Of a stretch of DNA of 7,279 nucleotides, positions 1 to 5,599 are shown in pieces. Under the pieces are notes generated by a model. The model saw only the letters and a list, made by a program, of their open reading frames with translations. It was not told where the DNA came from and did not search any database. Made by a program: the position numbers and the translations under genes. The stretch comes from Gammaproteobacteria bacterium UBA3498 (GTDB lineage: Bacteria > Pseudomonadota > Gammaproteobacteria > Pseudomonadales > Pseudohongiellaceae), in NCBI GenBank assembly GCA_002377605.1, contig DFQD01000242.1, positions 1 through 7,279 on the forward strand, written 5' to 3'. Each line of letters opens with the position of its first letter. Within the stretch, counting starts at the first letter, position 1.

Positions 1-1142
1 TGATAGATATGGTTGACCGACCCGAATTACGGTTTCCCAAATTTTCTACCGAGATCCCAAAAGCACTGGAAGAAAATAGTGATATTTTTGCAGCAATACA
101 TAAGGAAGACCAGCTACTGCTTCACCCTTATGAGTCCTTTACACCGATTATTGATTGGCTTCGTCAGGCAGCCAAAGACCCATCAGTGCTATCCATCAAA
201 CAAACCCTCTATCGAACCAATGAATCTTCTGAATTGGTCGAAGCACTGATCGAAGCTGCACGCAATGGTAAAGAAGTAACGGTAGTCATTGAATTAAGAG
301 CGCGATTTGATGAAGAAGAGAACATAAATTTTGCCAGCATTCTCCAGGAAGCCGGTGCGGTAGTTGTCTATGGAGTCATGGGCTACAAAACTCATGCGAA
401 AATGTTGCTATTTGTGCGTAGAGAAGGAAATAAGCTAACTCGCTATGCGCATCTTGGCACCGGTAATTATCATCGCAAAACTTCACTGCTTTACACTGAC
501 TACAGCTTGATGACTGCGGATGAAGTTCTGTGCACCGATGTGCACAAAGTTTTTCAGCAAATAACTGGAATGGGTAAGAAAATTCATCCCAAACTGCTCA
601 TTCATGCGCCGTTTAACTTACGTAAAAACATAGTCAAGCTAATTGAACAAGAAAAGGCTGCAGCTTACGAGGGCGAACCAGCTCGAATCATTGCTAAAAT
701 GAATGCCCTAACTGATTCGGCAATCATTAAAGAATTCTATGAGGCCTCTCAGGCAGGGGTTCAGATCGACTTAATTGTTCGCGGAACTTGCTGCCTGAAA
801 CCCGGCATACCCAATGTTAGTGAAAACATAAGAGTAGTTTCCGTTATCGGTCGGTTTTTAGAGCATTCCAGAGTTTATTTTTTCCAGAACGCTACTCATC
901 AAATTTACTGTTCTTCGGCAGACCTCATGGAAAGAAACCTTTCTAATCGAATTGAAGTTTGTTTCCCGATCTTAAAGAAAAAACACGCTAATCGCATAAT
1001 AGAAGAGATGGAAATCTACTTGGAATCCCCAACGCAAACCTGGGACTTAGATTCTGAGGGTGTTTATAGTGAAAGGATTTCCGAAGAAGAGGAATTATTG
1101 GATGTTCAGAATCAGTTGTTAAAGCGGTTTACGCAAACCTAG
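1..1142 (+). CDS. ppk1: Polyphosphate kinase 1, C-terminal part (5' end outside window)
   Basis: Ppk1 reversibly transfers the gamma-phosphate of ATP onto inorganic polyphosphate, usually at the inner membrane face. The frame is open to the left edge, so the Met codon at 9 is internal. Numbering from that Met, 377 residues are visible, covering the two phospholipase-D-like catalytic domains. The phosphorylated histidine is His129 in YKTHAKM, and the second conserved histidine is His286 in FLEHSRV. Their separation of 157 residues equals that of His435 and His592 in E. coli Ppk. With the same offset, Arg69 and Arg99 fall on E. coli Arg375 and Arg405, which coordinate Mg and phosphate. By that alignment about 300 residues (the N-terminal and head domains) lie outside the window. 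The gene ends in TAG inside a CTAG shared with the convergent ppx stop. No intact-gene defect is visible. Identity is near certain. Confidence 0.97.
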   Translation, partial: IDMVDRPELRFPKFSTEIPKALEENSDIFAAIHKEDQLLLHPYESFTPIIDWLRQAAKDPSVLSIKQTLYRTNESSELVEALIEAARNGKEVTVVIELRARFDEEENINFASILQEAGAVVVYGVMGYKTHAKMLLFVRREGNKLTRYAHLGTGNYHRKTSLLYTDYSLMTADEVLCTDVHKVFQQITGMGKKIHPKLLIHAPFNLRKNIVKLIEQEKAAAYEGEPARIIAKMNALTDSAIIKEFYEASQAGVQIDLIVRGTCCLKPGIPNVSENIRVVSVIGRFLEHSRVYFFQNATHQIYCSSADLMERNLSNRIEVCFPILKKKHANRIIEEMEIYLESPTQTWDLDSEGVYSERISEEEELLDVQNQLLKRFTQT

Positions 1143-1145
1143 GCT
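1123..1145. other. Small inverted repeat over the ppk1/ppx convergent stop codons
   Basis: GGTTT (1126-1130) pairs with AAACC (1135-1139) around the loop ACGC. An outer AGC (1123-1125) could pair with GCT (1143-1145) if TAG (1140-1142) bulges out. The element covers both stop codons. It could form a bidirectional RNA hairpin that separates the two converging transcripts. Neither strand has a convincing uridine run after it (minus strand reads GCTTTAAC), so it is not called a terminator. The stem is short. Confidence 0.3.
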
Positions 1146-2107
1146 ACCCACTTGGCAAAACTTACTTCTGACAACTCGCTCGATTCCATGGCTTGAAATG
1201 TTTTTCCATTCTCTGCCATAAAGTCCAGCATACCTTCCCTCAATGCCGTCGCGCTAAAGTTTATAGTTTCGATTTTATAAGCTTCCATTAACGCTACTAA
1301 AATACACCACCCTGCAAGTAACAAATCGCGTCGTCGCTCTTTTAAACCTAGGAGCGGGGTGTGATTAGCAATCGATGCGGCTATATCTTGTTTTAATGCA
1401 TGCAACGCACTCAAATGAATCTTCTTTTCACCGTAGCCATGAGCCTCGCAAATAAATGCAAGCATTTTTACTGTTCCAGAAGAAGCAAATGCTTCTTCCC
1501 ATTGGGATCGCTCAACTACCGGAGCGATTGAATCAAATACTGTGTGCGCAGCTACAACACCATCACTCATTTTATCTAGCAATGAAGGTAACGGAACAGA
1601 AGAATACCCGAAAAATTTATCACGCCAAGTAACGCTGCCTATGGTTAATGACTCCGTCAATAAGCGATCATGATTTTTACCAATAACTATTTCAGTGCTA
1701 CCACCACCAATATCAATAATTAATCGGTGAGAATCACTAACAGGTAATCTAGTAATGACTCCAGCGTAAATTAGAACAGCTTCTTGCGTCCCCGTTATAA
1801 CTGAAATATCGATTCCTTTATCTTTGGCTGCTTGAATGAATTCTGCGGAATTTTCAGCTAAACGAAATGTGTTGGTTCCTAAGGCCCAATAGCGATTTAT
1901 AGGATACTGCTTCATTAGCAGTTTAAAGCGGTGCAGACAGGAAAGTCCGCGCTCGAATGCTTCTGGAGAAATTCGTCCAGATTGGCCTACATTTTCGCCC
2001 AGTTGAACTTTTTCACTCAGTCTTTCAATGATCTGTATACGTCCGTCTTCCCATTCACCAATTAGCAAATGAAAACTGTTTGATCCCAGATCAATACATG
2101 CATGCAT
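1139..2107 (-). CDS. ppx: Short Ppx/GppA-family exopolyphosphatase
   Basis: Ppx releases phosphate from the ends of polyphosphate; the related GppA hydrolyses pppGpp. The 322 residues hold the two actin-like ATPase-fold domains. Phosphate-loop motif 1 is DLGSNSFHLL (6-15), followed by ALGTNTFRLAEN (75-86). TGTQEAVLIYAG (105-116) carries Glu109, which aligns with catalytic Glu121 of E. coli Ppx. The second phosphate motif is DIGGGSTE (132-139), then SSGTVK (209-214) and ALREGML (288-294). The protein stops about 28 residues later, so the C-terminal HD-like and terminal domains of the roughly 500-residue E. coli enzymes are absent. Short family members of about 300 residues are known, so this need not be a broken gene. 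An in-frame TAG lies two codons before the ATG, which fixes the start, yet no good Shine-Dalgarno is seen. The position beside ppk1 favours Ppx over GppA, but motifs alone do not separate them. Confidence 0.88.
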   Translation of the reverse strand: MHACIDLGSNSFHLLIGEWEDGRIQIIERLSEKVQLGENVGQSGRISPEAFERGLSCLHRFKLLMKQYPINRYWALGTNTFRLAENSAEFIQAAKDKGIDISVITGTQEAVLIYAGVITRLPVSDSHRLIIDIGGGSTEIVIGKNHDRLLTESLTIGSVTWRDKFFGYSSVPLPSLLDKMSDGVVAAHTVFDSIAPVVERSQWEEAFASSGTVKMLAFICEAHGYGEKKIHLSALHALKQDIAASIANHTPLLGLKERRRDLLLAGWCILVALMEAYKIETINFSATALREGMLDFMAENGKTFQAMESSELSEVSFAKWVA

Positions 2108-2159
2108 AAAATACTAGCCAGCCTGTCCTACTCGAATTGAAATTGGACCACGACCACAC

Positions 2160-2177
2160 AGACTTTCTTAAAAGTCT
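2160..2177. other. 7-bp perfect inverted repeat between ppx and bfr
   Basis: AGACTTT (2160-2166) and AAAGTCT (2171-2177) are perfect inverted repeats around CTTA. The element lies midway in the 125-bp gap, 52 nt before the ppx start and 55 nt past the bfr stop. It may be the weak end of the bfr transcript or an operator for ppx. On the minus strand it is followed by GTGTGG rather than a U-run, which weakens the terminator reading. Elsewhere in this gap I see a -10-like TATACT on the minus strand (2206-2211) without a matching -35, and nothing else. Confidence 0.3.
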
Positions 2178-2232
2178 AAGTAAGATATCGACAGCTACTA
2201 GGGATAGTATAGAGGTCTAAATTACAACCGAC

Positions 2233-2700
2233 CTAGATCATCGATTGCTGATAATTTTCTAGGCCTATTCGATCAATCAGTGATAACTGAGTCTCCAACC
2301 AATCGATGTGTTCTTCCTCGCTATCTAATATAGAAGAAAGAAGATCACGACTGACGTAATCGCTGACAGATTCACAGTAAGCGATACCTTCTTTGAGGTC
2401 TGGACAGGCAATGTGCTCAAGACTCAGATCACACTCCAGCATTTCCTTTACGTTCTCGCCAATCATGAGTTTGCCTAAATCCTGCATATTAGGCAGACCT
2501 TCCAAGAACAAAATTCGCTGAGTAAGCTGATCTGCGTGCTTCATCTCATCGATGGATTCTTCGTATTCCTTTTCAGCCAGCCTTTTAAGACCCCAGTCTT
2601 CAAACATACGGGAATGCAGGAAATATTGATTGATAGCGATGAGTTCATTGCCTAGGGCTTTGTTTAAGTATTGAATAACTTTCGGATCAGTGGCTTGCAT
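2233..2700 (-). CDS. bfr: Bacterioferritin (heme-containing ferritin)
   Basis: Bfr forms a 24-subunit cytoplasmic shell that oxidises Fe(II) at a di-iron centre and stores it as a ferric mineral. The 155-residue length is normal (E. coli 158). All ferroxidase ligands are present, one residue later than in E. coli: Glu19, Glu52, His55, Glu95, Glu128 and His131. The inter-subunit heme ligand is Met53 in IDEMKHAD. Other family signatures include YLNKALGNEL (11-20), INQYFLH (23-29) and RILFLEGLP (62-70). It is therefore the catalytic heme-binding type and not a heme-less FtnA or a Dps. The ATG is preceded by GAGGA with a 7-nt spacer (2708-2712), which supports the start. It lies downstream of bfd on the same strand after a 196-bp gap, so it may be read from bfd or from its own promoter in that gap. 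Confidence 0.97.
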   Translation of the reverse strand: MQATDPKVIQYLNKALGNELIAINQYFLHSRMFEDWGLKRLAEKEYEESIDEMKHADQLTQRILFLEGLPNMQDLGKLMIGENVKEMLECDLSLEHIACPDLKEGIAYCESVSDYVSRDLLSSILDSEEEHIDWLETQLSLIDRIGLENYQQSMI

Positions 2701-2792
2701 TCCTTATTCCTCGACAGGGGTCCTAAACAGGTTAGCGAAATATTCTCTCCTTAGTGTCGGCAAGTCAAGGAAATTCTTTCGTAAGTCTATGA

Positions 2793-2826
2793 TATATAAC
2801 GGAAATATTAATGATAAACAATCCCA
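2793..2826 (-). promoter_or_regulatory. Candidate bfr promoter with weak Fur-like site
   Basis: On the minus strand TTGTTT (2816-2821) and TATATA (2793-2798) are separated by exactly 17 bp, a plausible but imperfect sigma-70 promoter 93 bp upstream of bfr. The plus-strand 15-mer at 2812-2826 (TGATAAACAATCCCA) matches 10 of 14 defined positions of the Fur consensus TGATAATNATTATCA and covers the -35. The surrounding DNA is very AT-rich, so chance matches are likely. A second -35-like TTGACT (minus, 2763-2768) lies nearer bfr but has no good -10. Confidence 0.35.
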
Positions 2827-2842
2827 TTTCGATTTACAAAAC

Positions 2843-2857
2843 GCACAAAAATTGTGC
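2843..2857 (-). terminator. Weak hairpin between bfd and bfr, possible attenuator
   Basis: GCACAA and TTGTGC form a perfect 6-bp stem with a 3-nt loop. It begins 40 nt after the bfd stop, reading on the minus strand. The following bases are GTTTTGT, a short interrupted U-tract. A run of seven T precedes the hairpin on the same strand (A7 at 2858-2864 on plus). It could partly terminate the bfd transcript before bfr. The stem is short and AT-rich, so confidence is low. Confidence 0.35.
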
Positions 2858-2896
2858 AAAAAAACACTGCGGATTTAATTGAGTAAAGGGGGAGTC

Positions 2897-3085
2897 TTAA
2901 GCGGCGTTTACAAAGTCGGGAGACTTGCTGAATTCTTTGACGATAGTTTGTGCGAGCTTGCCGCATTTGCCACAATCACTTGCCACACCAGTTTTTGCCT
3001 GGACATCGGAGAAACTATTAGCACCACCGCGGCAAATGTCGCGGATTTGATGGTCGGTTACTTGGCGGCAAATACAAACGTACAT
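2897..3085 (-). CDS. bfd: Bacterioferritin-associated ferredoxin
   Basis: Bfd binds bacterioferritin at the heme site and passes electrons through the heme to reduce the ferric core, which mobilises stored iron when the cell is short of it. The 62-residue protein (E. coli Bfd 64) has the characteristic four-cysteine [2Fe-2S] pattern: Cys4 and Cys6 in VCICR, Cys38 and Cys41 in DCGKCG, at the same numbers as in E. coli. A further Cys18 is not part of that pattern. The opening MYVCICRQVTD is typical of the BFD-like [2Fe-2S] family. It precedes bfr on the same strand and is divergent from feoAB. A sigma-70-like promoter overlapped by a Fur box lies just upstream, which fits induction on iron starvation. 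The Shine-Dalgarno is weak. Confidence 0.95.
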   Translation of the reverse strand: MYVCICRQVTDHQIRDICRGGANSFSDVQAKTGVASDCGKCGKLAQTIVKEFSKSPDFVNAA

Positions 3086-3108
3086 AGACTCGTCTCAGAA
3101 CTGCTTTA

Positions 3109-3138
3109 ACTTTAAATCTAAATGAGAATGATTGTCAA
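3109..3138 (-). promoter_or_regulatory. Candidate bfd promoter
   Basis: A perfect TTGACA on the minus strand (3133-3138) is followed after 18 bp by TAAAGT (3109-3114), which matches four of six -10 positions. Transcription would begin near 3100, leaving a leader of roughly 15-20 nt before the bfd ATG. The -35 lies partly inside the Fur box at 3123-3137, so a bound repressor would block polymerase. The -10 is the uncertain part. Confidence 0.55.
3123..3137. promoter_or_regulatory. Fur box in the bfd/feoA divergent region
   Basis: TGAGAATGATTGTCA matches 12 of 14 defined positions of the 7-1-7 Fur consensus TGATAATNATTATCA, with the two mismatches at symmetric positions 4 and 12. Fur bound to Fe(II) represses iron-uptake genes. 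The site covers five of the six bases of the bfd -35 and lies 89 bp upstream of the feoA start. It could control one or both divergent units, both of which supply Fe(II) to the cytosol. No convincing feoA promoter was found: TTGTCA at 3132-3137 with TACGTT at 3155-3160 (17-bp spacer) is the best I can offer. Confidence 0.75.
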
Positions 3139-3226
3139 CCACATTTGTATCTGTTACGTTTACTGCGCTTGTGATCAAACCATTATTCGTAGTAACTTAT
3201 TGTATTTAAAGAATTTTACCTAAATT

Positions 3227-3463
3227 ATGAATCAATCACCCCTTTCAGCTGCAAACAGCGGTGATCGTTGCGCAGTACTCAAAATAGCCTCAGAACCCGC
3301 CGAGTTGAGGAGTCGACTTTATGCCCTCGGGATCATACCAGGCTCAGAATTGGAGATATTGCGGTTCGCTCCTCTGGGCGATCCTATTCAAGTCAAAGTT
3401 GGCGGTAGCTTTGTTAGCATTAGAAAAGCAGAAGCCGACATCATTCAGGTCGAGATACAGTAA
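3227..3463 (+). CDS. feoA: Ferrous iron transport protein A (FeoA)
   Basis: FeoA is a small cytoplasmic SH3-like-fold protein needed for full FeoB-dependent Fe(II) uptake; its exact role with FeoB is unsettled. The 78 residues (E. coli FeoA 75) include the family core LYALGIIPGSELEILRFAPL (31-50), then GDPIQVKVGG and SIRKAEADIIQVE at the C-terminus. An in-frame TAA lies two codons before the ATG, so translation cannot begin further upstream. No clear Shine-Dalgarno precedes the ATG (AAAG is about 15 nt away), so initiation may be weak or of an unusual type. The TAA stop and the feoB ATG are 2 nt apart, which implies one operon and probable translational coupling. Confidence 0.93.
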   Translation: MNQSPLSAANSGDRCAVLKIASEPAELRSRLYALGIIPGSELEILRFAPLGDPIQVKVGGSFVSIRKAEADIIQVEIQ

Positions 3464-3465
3464 AT

Positions 3466-5586
3466 ATGCGAAAAATTGCACTCATCGGTAATCCAAACTG
3501 CGGCAAAACCACTCTCTTCAATATTCTTACTGGCGCCAATCAAAAAGTCGGTAACTGGCCTGGAGTAACGGTTGAAAAGAAATTTGGCCACTTCTCCCTT
3601 GTTGATGACGAAATCGAATTAGTGGATCTGCCGGGTATTTATTCCTTAGAGCTAGAACACAAAGGGGTCGACGAAGAAATCGCTTTTGATTTTATTGAGC
3701 AGGGAGATATCAGCTTAATCATCAATATTATCGATGCAACCAATCTGGAACGCAGTCTGGTTCTAACACAACAGCTACTGGAAAAATCCATTCCCACGGT
3801 AGTCGCTCTAAATATGCTCGATGTAACAGAGCAGCAAGGAATGGTTGTTTCTCCTCAAAAGTTAGAAGGGCAGCTTAATGTACCTATTGTTTCATTAATC
3901 GCTTCCCGCAAAGAAGGAATCGCAGAACTTAAAGCTACCTTGGAGTCGGTTTTAGCAGAACCGACCAGAGGAATTAGTGAATTACTGGGGGAAAGCAAAG
4001 ATAAAATCGATGACAAAATTTTGCAGCGCTATCATCAATCTCGACAGTTGATTAATGGCGTCGTAGAAGTAAACCCGACTCAGCACAGCCTTTCTGAGCG
4101 CATTGATGGCGTTGTTCTTAACCGCTGGCTCGGCGTGCCTATCTTTCTTCTCATGATTTACTTGATGTTTACAGTGGCTGTAAACGTAGGCGCAGTGTTT
4201 ATCGACTTCTTCGACATACTGTTCGCCGCAGTATTAGTCGATGGCACTACCTGGTTACTAGAACAAATATCTATGCCCGCTGTGGTTATTACTTTGCTAG
4301 CGCAAGGTGTAGGTGGCGGAATTACTTTAGTTGCCACATTTATTCCGGTAATCGGTTTTCTCTATTTATGCCTCTCATTCCTGGAAGATTCTGGTTATAT
4401 GTCGCGAGCTGCATTTGTAATCGATCGAGTCATGAGCGGTATCGGGCTTCCAGGCAATGCATTCGTGCCATTAATCGTTGGCTTTGGCTGCAATGTACCG
4501 GCGGTAATGGCAAGTCGCACTTTAGGACGTAACAGCGACCGGTTAATGACAATATCAATGGCACCTTTTATGAGTTGCGGAGCGCGACTGACGGTATATG
4601 CTTTGTTTGCCGCAGCGTTTTTTCGGGAGAACGGTCAAAACATTGTTTTCGGGTTATATTTATTAGGAATTGGTTTAGCGGTATTTACAGGCTGGATCTT
4701 TCGTAAACAATTGTTTACTGGTGAGATCACTCCATCTTTTCAAGAGATGCCCGCTTATCATGTTCCTATTCCACGAAATATTTTGCTAACAACCTGGTTT
4801 CGTCTAAAAGGTTTCATCTTTCGTGCCGGCAAGACTATTGTTGTTGTGGTAATCGCTTTAAGCTTTCTAAATTCTATTGGCACCGATGGGAGTTTCAATA
4901 ATGAAGATTCAGAGAATTCTGTCTTAAGTGTTATTGGCAAATCAATTACCCCTGCATTCGCGCCATTAGGTATAGAAGAAGATAACTGGCCAGCTACAGT
5001 TGGATTGTTCACCGGCATGTTTGCAAAGGAAGCAATTGTCGGAACGCTTGATGCTTTATATAGTGAACCCGCAGGTAATGAGGGTAATGGTGGTCCACCT
5101 GATTTGATAGGTGCCGCTAGTGAAGCAATCGGGACAATTAGTACGGAACTAGCCTCACTCGGTGGCGCTTTGGTTGATCCATTAGGCATTTCCATCGGCG
5201 ATGTTTCAGACGTTGAAGCGGTCGCGGAGGAACAAGAAGTAAACAGCAGTACGCTGACCAACATGGCATCCCTATTCTCAGGCCCATTTGCTGCTTTCTG
5301 TTACCTTGTATTTATTCTTTTATATGCTCCCTGCGTGGCGGTGCTCGGAGCCATAAATAAAGAAGCGGGTTGGCGCTGGACTTTGCTGGTTTTTAGTTGG
5401 TGTACAGGGCTAGCTTATATATCTGCAACTGTTATTTATCAAATAGGAACATTTTCAGTAAATCCAATGTTTTCGTCAATCTGGATAGCTGCCATGTTAA
5501 CCATACTGGCAGTTTTTATTCTTAACCTGAAGAGATTATCCAGTAAGATAGTTCCAAAGAATCTAATTCAGGCAGTCCAGGTCTAA
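3466..5586 (+). CDS. feoB: Ferrous iron transporter FeoB (GTPase-coupled)
   Basis: FeoB imports Fe(II) across the inner membrane and carries an N-terminal cytoplasmic G domain. G motifs are visible: G1 GNPNCGKTT (8-16), G2 Thr35 in PGVTVE, G3 DLPG (54-57), G4 NMLD (116-119), and a G5-like ASRKEG (146-151). A linker corresponding to the GDI-like region (about 170-215) leads to the membrane domain, whose hydrophobic segments start near 223. Conserved membrane motifs include GFGCNVPAVMASRTL with Cys342, PFMSCGARLTVYALF with Cys371, GMFAKEAIVGTLDALY (517-532), and YAPC with Cys623. A polar, acidic loop (533-598) precedes the last helices, as in E. coli FeoB. At 706 residues it is shorter than E. 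coli FeoB (773) but complete. No feoC follows. It starts 2 nt after feoA; the only nearby ribosome-site candidate is a weak GAGA within feoA. Confidence 0.97.
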   Translation: MRKIALIGNPNCGKTTLFNILTGANQKVGNWPGVTVEKKFGHFSLVDDEIELVDLPGIYSLELEHKGVDEEIAFDFIEQGDISLIINIIDATNLERSLVLTQQLLEKSIPTVVALNMLDVTEQQGMVVSPQKLEGQLNVPIVSLIASRKEGIAELKATLESVLAEPTRGISELLGESKDKIDDKILQRYHQSRQLINGVVEVNPTQHSLSERIDGVVLNRWLGVPIFLLMIYLMFTVAVNVGAVFIDFFDILFAAVLVDGTTWLLEQISMPAVVITLLAQGVGGGITLVATFIPVIGFLYLCLSFLEDSGYMSRAAFVIDRVMSGIGLPGNAFVPLIVGFGCNVPAVMASRTLGRNSDRLMTISMAPFMSCGARLTVYALFAAAFFRENGQNIVFGLYLLGIGLAVFTGWIFRKQLFTGEITPSFQEMPAYHVPIPRNILLTTWFRLKGFIFRAGKTIVVVVIALSFLNSIGTDGSFNNEDSENSVLSVIGKSITPAFAPLGIEEDNWPATVGLFTGMFAKEAIVGTLDALYSEPAGNEGNGGPPDLIGAASEAIGTISTELASLGGALVDPLGISIGDVSDVEAVAEEQEVNSSTLTNMASLFSGPFAAFCYLVFILLYAPCVAVLGAINKEAGWRWTLLVFSWCTGLAYISATVIYQIGTFSVNPMFSSIWIAAMLTILAVFILNLKRLSSKIVPKNLIQAVQV

Positions 5587-5588
5587 AC

Positions 5589-5592
5589 GGAG
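5589..5592 (+). promoter_or_regulatory. Shine-Dalgarno that decides a TTG start
   Basis: GGAG lies 7 nt before TTG at 5600 and is the best-placed ribosome site after feoB. In that frame an in-frame TAA at 5564-5566 bounds the gene upstream. The first in-frame ATG (5780) would remove the first membrane helix and the conserved Asp-Glu motif, so TTG is the credible start. Confidence 0.75.
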
Positions 5593-5599
5593 CGAATTC

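Noticed and set aside
13..249. Plus-strand frame overlapping ppk1
   Set aside because: It is a shifted reading of the conserved Ppk1 catalytic region.
1139..2107. ppx as a pseudogene truncated by ppk1
   Set aside because: All catalytic motifs and a proper start and stop are intact, and short two-domain family members exist, so a functional short form is more likely.
2746..2775. IscR-like site near TTGACT upstream of bfr
   Set aside because: CCTTGACT and CTAAGG give only CCTT/AAGG symmetry; the GACT-to-AGTC pairing expected of a type 1 IscR site is absent.
2690..3109. Two plus-strand open frames (2690-2878 and 2879-3109)
   Set aside because: The first covers the bfr leader and the AT-rich gap and has no family features. 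The second is the antisense of bfd, whose four-cysteine pattern is clearly the real coding strand.
3165..3178. Possible FNR/Anr site upstream of feoA (feo is often induced without oxygen)
   Set aside because: Only the right half ATCAA is present. At the required 4-nt spacing the left half is GCGCT, not TTGAT.
4758..5264. 168-codon minus-strand open frame inside feoB
   Set aside because: It lies wholly antisense to conserved FeoB motifs; its Ser/Pro/Ala-rich translation has no recognisable domain and reflects feoB codon usage.
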